From: Arthrobacter sp. FB24
GTDB taxonomy: Bacteria > Actinomycetota > Actinomycetes > Actinomycetales > Micrococcaceae
Assembly (NCBI RefSeq): GCF_000196235.1
Contig: NC_008541.1
Coordinates: 248,001 to 312,000, forward strand
Length of the DNA stretch: 64,000 nucleotides
Direction: 5' to 3'
Of this stretch, positions 7,345 through 17,297 are shown piece after piece. Below the pieces are notes generated by a model that saw only the letters and a program-made list of their open reading frames with translations, was not told the DNA's origin and ran no database searches. The first letter of the stretch is position 1. The number at the start of each line of letters is the position of its first letter. The translations under genes were made by a program, and so were the position numbers.

Positions 7345-9071
7345 GCTTCGAACTGACCCGCAGGCAGTACGCGGACCTCTACGGCCCTACGACGGGCGAC
7401 TCCATCCGCCTCGCGGACACCGAGCTGTTCCTTGAGATAGAAAAGGACCTCACGGTCTATGGCGAGGAAGTGGTGTTCGGCGGCGGCAAGGTAATCCGCG
7501 ACGGCATGGGCCAGAACGGCCAGGTGACGCGGGATGAAGATGTGCCGGACACCGTCATCACCAACGCCGTCATCCTCGACTACACGGGCATCTACAAGGC
7601 GGACGTCGCGATCAGGGACGGCCACATCATCAAGATCGGCAAAGCCGGCAACCCGCAGATCACCGACGGCGTGGACATCGTGATAGGCGCCAGTACCGAA
7701 ATCATCGCCGGGGAACGGAAGATCCTCACCGCCGGCGGCGTGGACACGCACATCCACTTCATCTCCCCGGACCAGGTGCCCACCGCGCTCACCAGCGGCG
7801 TGACCACCATGGTGGGTGGCGGAACAGGGCCGGCCGAAGGCACCAAGGCCACCACCGTCACGCCCGGCAAATGGCACATCCAGCGGATGCTGCAGGCCAC
7901 CGAGGGAATGCCCATCAACATCGGGCTGTTCGGCAAGGGCCACGCCTCCGCCGTCGAACCGCTGGCCGAGCAGATCCGGGCAGGCGCCATCGGGCTCAAG
8001 GTCCATGAGGACTGGGGTTCCACCACGTCCTCGATCGACAACTCCCTGAAGGTGGCGGACGAATACGACGTCCAGGTAGCCATCCACACTGACACCCTCA
8101 ACGAGTGCGGTTTCGTGGAGGACACTATCCGCGCCATTGGCGGCCGGGTGATCCACACCTTCCACACCGAGGGTGCCGGCGGCGGCCACGCCCCGGACAT
8201 CATCAAGATCGCGGGGCTGCCCAACGTGCTGCCGGCGTCCACCAACCCCACGCTTCCGTACACGCGCAACACCATCGAAGAGCACCTGGACATGCTCATG
8301 GTGTGCCACCACCTCAACCCGGACATCCCGGAAGACGTGGCGTTCGCCGATTCCCGAATCCGCGCAGAGACCATTGCTGCCGAGGACGTCCTGCAGGACC
8401 TGGGCATTTTTGCCATCACGTCCTCGGACTCCCAGGCCATGGGCCGGGTGGGTGAGGTGATCACCCGCACCTGGCAGGTGGCGGACAAGATGAAGAAGCA
8501 GCGCGGCGTGCTGAAGGACCCGGCCGGCGGTGCCCATGGTTCCGAAGACAGCGACAACTTCCGGCTCAAGCGCTACGTGGCGAAGTACACAATCAACGCC
8601 GCCATCGCGCAGGGCATGGCCGACTCCATCGGCTCGGTGGAGGAAGGCAAGTTCGCTGACCTGGTGCTCTGGGACCCCGCGTTCTTCGGAGTGAAGCCGG
8701 AGCTGGTGCTCAAGGGCGGCCAGATCGCCTACGCCCTCATGGGCGACGCCAATGCCTCGATCCCCACGCCGCAGCCGCGCACCATGCGCCCCATGTTCGC
8801 GGCGTTCGGCAAGGCGGTGCAGCAGTCCTCCATAACCTTCCTTTCGCAGGCCGCGATCGACGCCGGGGTCCCGGAAGAGCTGGGCCTGCAGAAGGTCATC
8901 CGGGCCGTGTCCGGGATCCGCTCGCTGTCCAAGGCCGACCTCAAGTACAACGACGCCACGCCGGACATCCAGGTGGACCCGGAAACATACAAGGTGACGG
9001 TGGACGGCGAGGACGTCACGTGTGAACCGGCCGACGTCCTGCCCATGGCCCAGCGCTACTTCCTCTTCTAG
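7341..9071 (+). CDS. ureC: Urease subunit alpha (catalytic)
   Basis: A 576-residue catalytic subunit of usual length. All active-site elements are visible: the nickel-binding [11 protein letters not shown] pair; Lys220 in GLKVHEDWG, the residue carbamylated to bridge both nickels; the histidines in AIHTDTLNE and [15 protein letters not shown]; the mobile-flap Cys-His in [10 protein letters not shown]; and the aspartate in [12 protein letters not shown]. The enzyme should be active if nickel is inserted by UreEFGD, all encoded immediately downstream. The overlap with ureB is 4 bp. Confidence 0.98.
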   Translation: MSFELTRRQYADLYGPTTGDSIRLADTELFLEIEKDLTVYGEEVVFGGGKVIRDGMGQNGQVTRDEDVPDTVITNAVILDYTGIYKADVAIRDGHIIKIGKAGNPQITDGVDIVIGASTEIIAGERKILTAGGVDTHIHFISPDQVPTALTSGVTTMVGGGTGPAEGTKATTVTPGKWHIQRMLQATEGMPINIGLFGKGHASAVEPLAEQIRAGAIGLKVHEDWGSTTSSIDNSLKVADEYDVQVAIHTDTLNECGFVEDTIRAIGGRVIHTFHTEGAGGGHAPDIIKIAGLPNVLPASTNPTLPYTRNTIEEHLDMLMVCHHLNPDIPEDVAFADSRIRAETIAAEDVLQDLGIFAITSSDSQAMGRVGEVITRTWQVADKMKKQRGVLKDPAGGAHGSEDSDNFRLKRYVAKYTINAAIAQGMADSIGSVEEGKFADLVLWDPAFFGVKPELVLKGGQIAYALMGDANASIPTPQPRTMRPMFAAFGKAVQQSSITFLSQAAIDAGVPEELGLQKVIRAVSGIRSLSKADLKYNDATPDIQVDPETYKVTVDGEDVTCEPADVLPMAQRYFLF

Positions 9072-9093
9072 AATCCCGACCCCGGAGCCCCAC

Positions 9094-9579
9094 GTGATCA
9101 TCGAGAAAATCCTCGGCAACCTGCACGAGCTCCCTGCCTCCGAGGCCGGAGCGTTCGCCGGGCTGCACCAGGAAAAAGTGGTGCTGCCCAGCGCCCAGCT
9201 GGTGAAGCGGATCCAGCGTGTCACCACGGACCACGGGAAGGAACTCGGCATCCGGCTGCCCGCCGGTTCCGGGGACCTGCGCGACGGCGACATCCTGCAT
9301 GTGGCCGAAACCAACATGATCGTGATTTCCGTGCTGCCCACCGACGTCCTGGTGGTGGCGCCCCGGAGCATCCACGAAATGGGCGTGGTGGCGCACTCGC
9401 TCGGCAACCGGCACCTGCAGGCACAGTTCTTCGATGCCGGCTCCGAGTATGCGGCCGACGTGATGGTGTGCCAGTACGACCACACTGTGGAGGACTACCT
9501 CAAACATGTCGGGGTGCCCTACGAACGCCAGGAACGCGTCATGCCGGTCCCCTTCCGCCATGCCGAACACTCGCACTGA
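9094..9579 (+). CDS. ureE: Urease accessory protein UreE (nickel metallochaperone)
   Basis: A 161-residue protein that delivers nickel to the UreG-UreF-UreD complex. The conserved motif HSLGNRHLQAQF contains the interfacial metal-binding histidine. The C-terminal tail is only mildly histidine-rich (FRHAEHSH), so nickel storage capacity is likely low compared with Klebsiella-type UreE. I chose GTG 9094, which follows a CGGAG site and matches the family N-terminus (IIEKILGNL). The 3' end overlaps ureF by 20 bp. Confidence 0.95.
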   Translation: MIIEKILGNLHELPASEAGAFAGLHQEKVVLPSAQLVKRIQRVTTDHGKELGIRLPAGSGDLRDGDILHVAETNMIVISVLPTDVLVVAPRSIHEMGVVAHSLGNRHLQAQFFDAGSEYAADVMVCQYDHTVEDYLKHVGVPYERQERVMPVPFRHAEHSH

Positions 9580-10261
9580 CGCCGTGGCCGCGGCAGGTAG
9601 CTACCAGCTCGCGCTGCAGCAGCTGACCGACTCCGCCCTGCCCACCGGGGCGTTTGCGCACTCGCTCGGCTTTGAGACCTACATTGAGCGCGGCCTGGTT
9701 CATGATGAGGCGTCCTTCGGCGTGTGGCTGTCCGCGTTTGTGGGGCAGCAGCTGAGCTACTCCGACGGGCTGGCCATCAGGTTCCTTTATGAAGGCGTTT
9801 CCTTTGCGGAACTGGACGCACTGCTCACGGCGCAGCTCCTGCCGCGGCAGCTGCGGGAGGCCAGCACCAAAATGGGGACACGGCTGCTGGAGATCGGGAC
9901 CGAGGTGTTCCCTTCCCCGGAGCTGGCGGAGTACCGGGCGCTGGTGGGTGCAGGCCGGGCCGCCGGCCACCAGCCGCTGGCGTTCGCCGTCGTCGCCCGT
10001 TCCCTGGGCGTGCCGCTCACCGAATCGCTCGCTGCGTACCTTTTCGCCGCCGTCACGTCACTGACCCAGAACGCCGTCCGCGCCATCCCGCTGGGGCAGA
10101 ACGCCGGCCAGCGGCTGTTGAGGAAAGCGTCCGACGACGTCGCTGCCGCCGTCGAACGGATCGGCCGCCTGGCGCCGGACGACTTCGGGGCCGTAAGCCC
10201 CGGACTGGAAATTTCGCAGATGCGGCACGAGCGTCAACGTGCCCGCATGTTCATGAGCTAG
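9560..10261 (+). CDS. ureF: Urease accessory protein UreF
   Basis: A 233-residue all-helical accessory protein that links UreD to the GTPase UreG and gates nickel delivery. Family signatures are DSALPTGAFAHSLGFETYI at residues 20-40 and the C-terminal PGLEISQMRHERQRARMFMS, which contacts UreG. The ATG at 9560 lies inside the 3' end of ureE. Twelve bases separate its stop from ureG. Confidence 0.95.
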   Translation: MPNTRTDAVAAAGSYQLALQQLTDSALPTGAFAHSLGFETYIERGLVHDEASFGVWLSAFVGQQLSYSDGLAIRFLYEGVSFAELDALLTAQLLPRQLREASTKMGTRLLEIGTEVFPSPELAEYRALVGAGRAAGHQPLAFAVVARSLGVPLTESLAAYLFAAVTSLTQNAVRAIPLGQNAGQRLLRKASDDVAAAVERIGRLAPDDFGAVSPGLEISQMRHERQRARMFMS

Positions 10262-10273
10262 CAGGAGGACACA

Positions 10274-10891
10274 ATGTCTGAACCCATCAAGATCGGCATC
10301 GGCGGACCGGTTGGCGCCGGCAAAACGCAGCTCGTGGAGCGGCTCACCCGGCACATGAGCCGCGAGATCTCCATGGCCGCGATCACCAACGACATTTACA
10401 CGATCGAGGACGCCAAGATCCTGGCCGCCAACGGCATCCTGCCCGAGGACCGGATCATTGGCGTCGAAACCGGCGGCTGCCCGCACACCGCCATCCGCGA
10501 GGATACGTCCATGAACACCGCGGCCATCGAGGAACTCAAGAAGCGCCACCCGGACCTGCAGGTCATCTTCGTGGAATCCGGCGGCGACAACCTCTCGGCC
10601 ACGTTCAGCCCCGAGCTCGTGGATTTTTCGATCTACATCATAGACGTGGCCCAGGGCGAGAAGATCCCGCGCAAAGCCGGCCAGGGCATGATCAAGTCGG
10701 ACCTCTTCATCATCAACAAGACCGATCTTGCACCGCACGTTGGCGCGGACCTCGCCGTCATGGAACGGGATTCCCGCGAGTTCAGGGGCGAGAAGCCGTT
10801 CTGCTTCACCAACCTCAAGACCGACGAAGGCCTTGACGCCGTCATCGAATGGGTGCGGCGTGACGTCCTGATGCTCGACCTGGCATCGTGA
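10274..10891 (+). CDS. ureG: Urease accessory protein UreG (SIMIBI GTPase)
   Basis: A 205-residue GTPase that drives nickel insertion. The P-loop [10 protein letters not shown] lies near the N-terminus. The nickel-binding Cys-Pro-His motif is in [13 protein letters not shown], switch elements in [13 protein letters not shown] and the guanine-specificity NKTD in the C-terminal half. An AGGAGG ribosome-binding site precedes the ATG. It overlaps ureD by 4 bp (GTGA). Confidence 0.97.
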   Translation: MSEPIKIGIGGPVGAGKTQLVERLTRHMSREISMAAITNDIYTIEDAKILAANGILPEDRIIGVETGGCPHTAIREDTSMNTAAIEELKKRHPDLQVIFVESGGDNLSATFSPELVDFSIYIIDVAQGEKIPRKAGQGMIKSDLFIINKTDLAPHVGADLAVMERDSREFRGEKPFCFTNLKTDEGLDAVIEWVRRDVLMLDLAS

Positions 10892-11769
10892 GCACGACGG
10901 CGGCCCCGGAGGTCGAGCTCGTCGAGACCGAAACCCCGATGGGGGAGCTTGCGTTGCGCGTCGCTGTTCGCGGGTGTAGGTCCGTGGCCGCACATCAGTA
11001 CCACCGGGGCGCCTTGCGGATCTTGCGGCCGCACTATCTCGACGACTCCGGACAGGTCTGCTATGTCGTGGTGAATCCGGGCGGGGCCTACCTTGGGGCC
11101 GATCTTTACGTCATTGACGTTGAGGTTGGGGATGGCGCGAAGCTTCTGCTGACCACACAGTCCGCCACGAAGATCTACCGGACTCCCGGGTCCTTCGCCG
11201 AACAGCGGGTGTGCCTGCGGCTGGGGGAGGGGGCACAGCTCGAGCTGGCCCCGGACCAGCTGATCGCGTACCGGGAGGCCAGCTACCGGCAGAACACCCG
11301 CATCACCGTGCGGCCGTCGTCGAGCCTGGTGATGGCGGAAGTGGTGACGCCGGGGTGGTCCCCGGACGGGGCATCGTTCCGGTACGAGGAACTGCGGCTC
11401 CGCAATGAGATCCAGGTGGAGACGCCCGGCGGTACCGGGCTCCTGGCGCTCGACAACCTGCTGATCCGGCCGCCCCTCAACGACGTCACCGGCATGGGCT
11501 TCATGGAGGGCTACAGCCACCTGGGTTCGCTGGTGGTGGTGGACGCCCGGGTGGAGCAGGCGCTGGCCGACGAGTTCCACGCGCTGACTGCCGGGCACGA
11601 TGCCTGCACCGGGGTGTCCCTGACCGCATCGGTCGGCGGAACCACCGGCCTGGTGCTGCGGTCGCTCTCCAACTCCACGGAGGAACTCAACCGGCTGCTG
11701 GGCGCCTGCACCGCCCTGCTGCGTGAACGCTGGTACGGGCAGTCACCCCTGAACCTGAGGAAATACTGA
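10888..11769 (+). CDS. ureD: Urease accessory protein UreD/UreH
   Basis: A 293-residue scaffold protein that binds the apo-urease and forms the nickel tunnel with UreF. Recognisable segments are [31 protein letters not shown] and [19 protein letters not shown]. The GTG start overlaps the ureG stop. UreD after ureG is the usual actinobacterial order. The stop overlaps the nickel permease start by 1 bp. Confidence 0.95.
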   Translation: MSTTAAPEVELVETETPMGELALRVAVRGCRSVAAHQYHRGALRILRPHYLDDSGQVCYVVVNPGGAYLGADLYVIDVEVGDGAKLLLTTQSATKIYRTPGSFAEQRVCLRLGEGAQLELAPDQLIAYREASYRQNTRITVRPSSSLVMAEVVTPGWSPDGASFRYEELRLRNEIQVETPGGTGLLALDNLLIRPPLNDVTGMGFMEGYSHLGSLVVVDARVEQALADEFHALTAGHDACTGVSLTASVGGTTGLVLRSLSNSTEELNRLLGACTALLRERWYGQSPLNLRKY

Positions 11770-12821
11770 TGACCACGCTGACCGGGTTCGCCGCGATGTA
11801 CCGGGATCGGGAGCAATTGCCGCTCCGGACCCGCCTGCTGTTCGCGTTGGGTGCGGTGGCCGCGCTGCATCTTGCCGCCGTCGTCCTGCTGCTTGTCAGT
11901 TCGGCGGGTGCCGCGCAACCCCTGGCGCTGGGGCTGGTGCTCACCGCCTACCTGGCGGGCATCAAACACAGCTACGACTGGGACCACATCGCCGCGATCG
12001 ACAACTCGACGCGGAAGTTTGTGGCCCAGCACAAGGATCCGGTAAGCGTGGGGTTCGCCTTCAGCCTGGGCCACAGTTCGGTGGTGATCCTGGCCGGAGC
12101 GCTGGTGGTGGGCGGTGCCGCCATGGTGGGTCAGTTCATGGAGGACGGCACCACCGGAAACCTGGTCCTGGGCCTGATCGGCAGCGGCGTCTCCGGGCTG
12201 TTCCTGCTGGCCATGGGCCTGTTCAACGGCTCGGCGTTCCTGCGGGCCGCGCGGGCGTACCGGAACGTGCAGGGCGGCTGCGAGCTGCGGGAAGGGGACC
12301 TTGAAGCGAAGGGATTCGTGGCATGCCTGCTGGCCAAACCGCTGTCCAAGGTCCGGCGGCCGCGGAACATCTACGTGATCGGCTTCCTGTTCGGGCTGGG
12401 TTTCGATACGGCCACCACCATAGGGCTGCTGGTGATGACGACGGCGGCCTCCCTCGCCGGGGTCTCCCCGCTGGCTCTGCTGGCGCTCCCGATGGCCTTC
12501 ACCGCGGCCATGACACTGTGCGACACGGTCAACGGCGTGGCCATGATGCGCATGTACCGGTCAGCCATCCACAACCCGCAGCGGAAGCTCGGTTTCAACG
12601 CCCTGATCACCGGTATCTCGGCCGTATCCGCGCTGTTCATTTCAGCGATCACCCTGGGCGGATTCTTCAATGCGGCGTTGGGGTTGGAGGATCCCCTCAC
12701 CACTTGGCTGGGCACGGTGGACCTGGGCGAGGCCGGCCTGCTGCTGGTAGGTGTGCTGCTGGCCGTGTGGTGCGTTGCCGCGTGGCGGGGGCGGGTGAAG
12801 GGCGCTTCAACGGCCGTATAG
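11769..12821 (+). CDS. NiCoT-family nickel/cobalt permease
   Basis: A 350-residue membrane protein with about eight helices. It carries the NiCoT signature in helix II as HSYDWDHIAAIDN (HX4DH metal-selectivity motif), a second signature FSLGHSSVV and the LGFDTATTIGLL motif. The family imports Ni2+ and/or Co2+. The 1-bp overlap with ureD and last position in the urease operon make nickel supply for urease its evident job. Helix II has Ser-Tyr and Trp where many homologues have Ala-Phe and Ala, which may tune metal preference. No NikR-type regulator is visible. Confidence 0.93.
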   Translation: MTTLTGFAAMYRDREQLPLRTRLLFALGAVAALHLAAVVLLLVSSAGAAQPLALGLVLTAYLAGIKHSYDWDHIAAIDNSTRKFVAQHKDPVSVGFAFSLGHSSVVILAGALVVGGAAMVGQFMEDGTTGNLVLGLIGSGVSGLFLLAMGLFNGSAFLRAARAYRNVQGGCELREGDLEAKGFVACLLAKPLSKVRRPRNIYVIGFLFGLGFDTATTIGLLVMTTAASLAGVSPLALLALPMAFTAAMTLCDTVNGVAMMRMYRSAIHNPQRKLGFNALITGISAVSALFISAITLGGFFNAALGLEDPLTTWLGTVDLGEAGLLLVGVLLAVWCVAAWRGRVKGASTAV

Positions 12822-12888
12822 CTTGCCCGCCGGGCGGCCAAAGACGCACCCCATGACGCGGGCAGGACCGGGTGGGAGGATAGGACGC

Positions 12889-13473
12889 ATGGAACTGCAC
12901 ATCACAGGGGACCCCGCAGCGGACAAACTACTCAGCGACGACGCGTTTGCACTGCTCACCGGCATGCTGCTTGACCAGCAGGTGACCATGGAATCGGCAT
13001 TTGCCGGTCCCGAGAAGATCCGGACGCGCATCGGCTCCATGGATCCTGCGGCGATCGCCGGGTACAACCCCCAGGACTTCGTTGAAATGTTCAAGGAGCG
13101 CCCGGCCGTCCACCGGTTCCCCGGATCCATGGCCGGACGTGTCCAGGCCCTCGCCGAAACGGTGCACCAGGACTGGAACGGGGACGCCACGGCCATCTGG
13201 ACGCAGGGTGACCCCGACGGACCGGAGGTGCTGCGCCGGCTCAAGGCGCTGCCGGGATTCGGCGAGCAGAAGGCCAAGATCTTCCTCGCGCTGCTGGGAA
13301 AGCAGTGCGGGCTTCAGGCCGAAGGCTGGCGAGAGGCTGCTGGCCATTACGGCCAGCAGGATTCGTACCTGTCCGTGGCAGACATCGTTGACCCGGAGTC
13401 GCTGACCAAGGTGCGCGCCAGTAAGCAGGCGGCCAAGGCCGCTGCCAAGGCCGCAAAGACCGCCGGGCACTGA
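12889..13473 (+). CDS. HhH-GPD-type base excision repair protein
   Basis: A 194-residue protein related to the endonuclease III/AlkA superfamily. The helix-hairpin-helix is LPGFGEQKAKIFLALLGKQ in the second half. The N-terminal MELHITGDPAADKLLSDDAF and the LLTGMLLDQQVTMESAF helix match the actinobacterial subgroup. The catalytic aspartate position of classical members is not obvious, so glycosylase activity is uncertain. The C-terminus is Lys/Ala-rich (KQAAKAAAKAAKTAGH), a likely DNA-binding tail. The start at 12889 is the conserved N-terminus. Confidence 0.85.
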   Translation: MELHITGDPAADKLLSDDAFALLTGMLLDQQVTMESAFAGPEKIRTRIGSMDPAAIAGYNPQDFVEMFKERPAVHRFPGSMAGRVQALAETVHQDWNGDATAIWTQGDPDGPEVLRRLKALPGFGEQKAKIFLALLGKQCGLQAEGWREAAGHYGQQDSYLSVADIVDPESLTKVRASKQAAKAAAKAAKTAGH

Positions 13474-13511
13474 CTGCCCGAGGGAAGGCCAGGGCGTGAA
13501 AGGCGGGGACC

Positions 13512-15062
13512 GTGGGTGATCAGCTTGCAGGCAGGCTTGGTTCCCTGTGGGCGGCCACCGGCGGACCGGTGCAGTACGCCGCCCTCGATGAGGACCTGCA
13601 TGGTGCCCTCGACGTTGACGTGGCCGTGATAGGTGGCGGGATCGCCGGCCTGACCGCTGCGCTGGCCCTCAAGCGGGCAGGCCAGACGGTGGCCGTGCTT
13701 GAAGCAGCCCGCGTGGGCACCGGAGTCACCGCGAACACCACCGGCAAGGTCACGTCCCTGCACCGGCTGGCTTATACCGAACTTGCGGGCCGCCACGGCA
13801 AAGAGGCGGCCCGCACCTACGGCCAGGCCAACGAAGCCGCCATTGAGCACGTGGCGGACACTGTGGCGGGCGAAGGAATCGACTGCGGCTTCAGGCGGGT
13901 TTCCAACTACACCTACGCGGAATCGGAGCGTGCGCTCGCCCTGGTCCGGGAAGAAGCGGCGCTCGCCGGGAGGCTCGGGCTTCCGGCGTCCTTTACTACC
14001 GAGGTGCCGCTGCCGTTACCGGTTGGATCGTTCCCGGTCGCCGGGGCGGTCCGCTTTGATAACCAGGCGCAGATCCACGCACTCCGGTACGTGCAGGGCC
14101 TGGCCCGAGCTGTGGACGGGGGCGGAAGTTTCGTCTTCGAGGACTCACCCGCCACGGGGTTCCGGGACGGCTCTCCGGCTGTCGTCGACACGGAGCGCGG
14201 ATCGGTCCGGGCGAAGGAAATCATTGTCGCCACGAATATGCCGTTCGGCGATAACGGATTCTTCGCGGGGCGAACCTACGCGCACCGCTCGTACATCGTT
14301 GCTGCCCACACTGACGCTGCCCCTTTGGATTCCACGTTTGTCAGCGTTGAAGAACCGATGCGCTCCATCCTGACTACCGACGTCGACGGCGTCAGCTACG
14401 TCCTTGCCGGCGGTGAAGGGCACCCCGCCTCGGAGCAGGTTGACTCCGCCGAACGGTACGGCAGGCTCGCCGCGTTCGCCCGGGACCGCCTCGGCGCCGG
14501 AGAGATCGCCTTCCGCTGGTCCACCCAGGACGCCATGCCCGCCGACGGGCTGCCCTTCGTCGGGCGCCTGTCGCAGGACTTCCGGCATATCCACGTGATC
14601 ACCGGGCTGCGCAAATGGGGGCTGACCAACGGAACGGCCGCCGCCCTGATCCTCCGGGATCTGCTCTGCGGCCGCACCAACCCGTGGGCGGCATTGTTTG
14701 ACAGCACCAGGACCGTCCCAGCACAAGGTGCCGTGCCTCCGGCGTCGGATCTTCGGGAGGCGGCCCCTCCCAGGGAACCTCCTCAAAGGACGCCGGCCGC
14801 ACCGCCCGAGGCCGCCCCGGGTCAAGGAAGGGTCGTGGACGTAAACGGAGCAAAGACCGCCGTCTACGTCAGTCCTGCGGGCGGCGTCAGCGCCGTTTCG
14901 GCCGTTTGCACGCACCTGGGCTGCACGGTGGAGTTCAATGCGGCCGACGTGACATGGGACTGCCCGTGCCACGGTTCCCGGTTCAGCACCGACGGCACCG
15001 TCATCCAGGGGCCGGCCACCCGGAACCTCGCGGCCAGCCCGGCCCCGGCGGACCCCGGCTGA
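13512..15062 (+). CDS. FAD-dependent oxidoreductase with C-terminal Rieske 2Fe-2S domain
   Basis: A 516-residue fusion. The N-terminal DAO-type domain begins with a dinucleotide fold, VAVIGGGIAGLTAALALKRAG, at about residues 36-56. The C-terminal Rieske domain (about 430-510) has both cluster motifs, CTHLGC and CPCHGS. A proline/alanine-rich linker joins them. Substrate and electron acceptor are unknown; the architecture occurs in Bacillus YhfW and in many actinobacteria. GTG start at 13512, 38 bp after the HhH-GPD gene. The C-terminus converges on the tetR gene. Confidence 0.9.
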   Translation: MGDQLAGRLGSLWAATGGPVQYAALDEDLHGALDVDVAVIGGGIAGLTAALALKRAGQTVAVLEAARVGTGVTANTTGKVTSLHRLAYTELAGRHGKEAARTYGQANEAAIEHVADTVAGEGIDCGFRRVSNYTYAESERALALVREEAALAGRLGLPASFTTEVPLPLPVGSFPVAGAVRFDNQAQIHALRYVQGLARAVDGGGSFVFEDSPATGFRDGSPAVVDTERGSVRAKEIIVATNMPFGDNGFFAGRTYAHRSYIVAAHTDAAPLDSTFVSVEEPMRSILTTDVDGVSYVLAGGEGHPASEQVDSAERYGRLAAFARDRLGAGEIAFRWSTQDAMPADGLPFVGRLSQDFRHIHVITGLRKWGLTNGTAAALILRDLLCGRTNPWAALFDSTRTVPAQGAVPPASDLREAAPPREPPQRTPAAPPEAAPGQGRVVDVNGAKTAVYVSPAGGVSAVSAVCTHLGCTVEFNAADVTWDCPCHGSRFSTDGTVIQGPATRNLAASPAPADPG

Positions 15063-15075
15063 GCGCAGCCCGGCG

Positions 15076-15684
15076 TTAACCGGCCAGCTTGGCCCGTAGC
15101 CCGCCGATGATCACGTCCAGGCCGAAGTCGAAGGCGTGCCCGCCCCGCTGCTCCGACGGTCCTGCATTGCCGACCGCGCGCTTGAGAGTGGGATACCCCT
15201 CCGCCGGCGGGTCCCAGACGATGTCCGGGGCCGCGAGGTCCAGTGCCGCACCGAGGGCGAAGCTGTCGATGGTGGAGATGGCCGCCACGACGTCCCGCCC
15301 CCGGAATCCTGCCGCCTCGAGGGCCAGTGCCAGGTCTTCGTAGAGCCCGATGACGTCCGGATCAGTAATCGTTTGCAGGACCAGGAGCGGTGCCAGCCGC
15401 GGGTGCCGGACGAATGCGTCCCGGTAGGCGCGGATCAGGACCCGCAGGGCCGCTTCCCAGTCACTGTGGTCCACCGGCGGATACGGCTCTTCGGTGATGA
15501 TCCGGTGGCGCAGGAGCTCCAGGATCTCGTCCCGGCCGCTGACGTGGTTGTAAATGGAGGACTGGCTGACGCCGATCTTCTTTGCCAGCTTCGGGAAGCT
15601 GAAGTCGCCGCTCTCATCGACCAGCTCCAAGGCAGCCGTGGTGAGGGCCTCCACGGATATCAGCGGGAGGAGCGGGCGCCCCAT
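15076..15684 (-). CDS. TetR-family transcriptional regulator
   Basis: A 202-residue one-component repressor. The helix-turn-helix is at about residues 27-55 (FSFPKLAKKIGVSQSSIYNH), and the C-terminal domain resembles the TetR_C group (IRAYRDAFVRHPRLAPLLV). It is divergent from the APC permease/amidohydrolase operon. A 19-bp perfect palindrome lies between the two genes. It probably represses that operon, and perhaps itself, until the transported substrate or a product binds. Confidence 0.9.
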   Translation of the reverse strand: MGRPLLPLISVEALTTAALELVDESGDFSFPKLAKKIGVSQSSIYNHVSGRDEILELLRHRIITEEPYPPVDHSDWEAALRVLIRAYRDAFVRHPRLAPLLVLQTITDPDVIGLYEDLALALEAAGFRGRDVVAAISTIDSFALGAALDLAAPDIVWDPPAEGYPTLKRAVGNAGPSEQRGGHAFDFGLDVIIGGLRAKLAG

Positions 15685-15792
15685 GGGTTCTCCTGACTGC
15701 AGCTCTTGAAGGTCAAGCCCAGCCTAGCCGGAGGGACTGCGCTGGTCCGTTTTGGGAAAAGTATGGCGCTCTGCGCCACACGCCTCCATAAT

Positions 15793-15811
15793 AAACGAAA
15801 GCCTTTCGTTT
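15793..15811. promoter_or_regulatory. TetR-type palindromic operator
   Basis: AAACGAAAGCCTTTCGTTT is a perfect palindrome with 9-bp arms around a central C. It lies 109 bp upstream of tetR and 28 bp before the APC permease start. Size and symmetry are typical for TetR dimers. Confidence 0.75.
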
Positions 15812-15839
15812 AGCAGGGCTCCCCAGAAAGGACGGACTA

Positions 15840-17297
15840 GTGCCGGATACCCAAACCAGACCACCGACGTCGTCCGCGGACGGCTCCCTCAAGCGCAATG
15901 CCCTGGGAACGGGAGGCATTGCCTTCCTCGTCATCTCGGCCGCAGCCCCGCTCACCGTCATGGCGGGAGTGGCACCCGTAGCCATCGGCGTGGGCGGCAT
16001 CGGCGCCCCGGCCGGCTACCTCATGGCCGGCATCGTGCTCACCCTCTTCGCTATCGGCTTCATGGCCATGACCCGCCACGTCAAGGCATCCGGCGGTTTC
16101 TACACGTACATTTCGCTGGCCATGGGCAAGACCGTAGGGCTGGCCTCCGCCATCCTGGCGATCGTCTCCTACAACTGCCTCCAGATCGGCGTTTACGGAC
16201 TCTTCGCCGTCCAGACCCACGACATGTTCAAAGTGCTGTTCGGACTGGAGGTGCCCTGGCCGGCCATCGCCCTCGCCGCCGTCGCCGCCGTATGGTTCCT
16301 CGGCTACCGGGGGATCGACGTCGGTGCGAAGGTGCTGGGAGTGCTCCTGGTTGCCGAGACGGGCATCCTGGCGGTGATGGGAGCGGGCATCCTCGGCAGC
16401 GGCGGTGCCCACGGGATCAGCGCGGGTTCCTTCAGCCCGGAAAACGCTTTTGGCCCCGGCGTCCTGGCAATCCTGGGCATCTGCTTCGCCGCTTTCATGG
16501 GTTTCGAATCCACCGTGCTGTACCGCTCCGAGGCACGCAACCCGGACAAATCCGTGCCGCGGGCCATGTACATCGCCGTCGGCTTCATGTCAGTCTTCTA
16601 CGCCTTCATCGTCTGGACCGTGGTCCAGGCCTACGGGGAAGACCGCGCCGTCGAAGCCGCGGGCGAGCTGGCCGGCGGCATGTTCTTCCAGACCATCAAC
16701 CACTACGTGGGCCCGTGGGCCGAAGTGGTGATGTACGTCCTGATCGTCACCAGTGTCTACGCCTCGCAGTTGGCCTTTCACAACGCGATCAACCGCTACG
16801 TCTACATGCTGGCGCGCGACGGCGTGCTGCCCGCTTTCCTCGGCCGGACCCACCGCAGATTCCAGTCCCCGCACCGCGCCGGCCAGCTGCAGACAATCCT
16901 CGCAGCCGTGGTCATTGCCGTCTGCGCGCTGCTCAACGCCGACCCCTACCAGCAGCTCCTGATCTGGGTAAATACGCCGGGGATCTTCGGCATTGTGGGG
17001 CTCCAGGGCCTGGTGTCAGTAGCAGCCTTCCTCTACCTCCGCCGAAATCCCGCCGCGGCGACGCACAAACTCATGGTGCCGCTCAGCCTGGCGTCGGCCA
17101 TCCTGCTCTTCGGCGTGGTGCTGCTGATCGGCCTGAACATCGAGCTGCTGACCTTCGCCGACACGCTGACCAACACCATCCTCATCCTGGTGGCGCCGCT
17201 CGTCTTCACCGCCGGGCTCCTGGCCGCCCGCTGGGTGCGCCGCCACCGTCCCGCGACCTTCGCGCAGATTGGAAGCTTCGAAACCCATGAATCCTGA
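15840..17297 (+). CDS. APC-family amino acid/amine permease
   Basis: A 485-residue, 12-helix transporter. The first helix LVISAAAPLTVMAGVAPVAI is the APC signature region, and SGGFYTYISLAMGK (about residues 82-95) follows the conserved SGG motif. GTG start at 15840 with AGAAAGGAC upstream. Its 3' end overlaps the amidohydrolase by 11 bp, so import is tied to hydrolysis of an amide or cyclic amine-type compound. The substrate cannot be assigned. The operator at 15793-15811 places it under the divergent TetR. Confidence 0.88.
   Translation: MPDTQTRPPTSSADGSLKRNALGTGGIAFLVISAAAPLTVMAGVAPVAIGVGGIGAPAGYLMAGIVLTLFAIGFMAMTRHVKASGGFYTYISLAMGKTVGLASAILAIVSYNCLQIGVYGLFAVQTHDMFKVLFGLEVPWPAIALAAVAAVWFLGYRGIDVGAKVLGVLLVAETGILAVMGAGILGSGGAHGISAGSFSPENAFGPGVLAILGICFAAFMGFESTVLYRSEARNPDKSVPRAMYIAVGFMSVFYAFIVWTVVQAYGEDRAVEAAGELAGGMFFQTINHYVGPWAEVVMYVLIVTSVYASQLAFHNAINRYVYMLARDGVLPAFLGRTHRRFQSPHRAGQLQTILAAVVIAVCALLNADPYQQLLIWVNTPGIFGIVGLQGLVSVAAFLYLRRNPAAATHKLMVPLSLASAILLFGVVLLIGLNIELLTFADTLTNTILILVAPLVFTAGLLAARWVRRHRPATFAQIGSFETHES

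Noticed and set aside
7164..9485. A 773-codon minus-strand open frame across ureB, ureC and ureE
   Set aside because: It is an artefact of high GC3 opposite to three clearly conserved urease genes.
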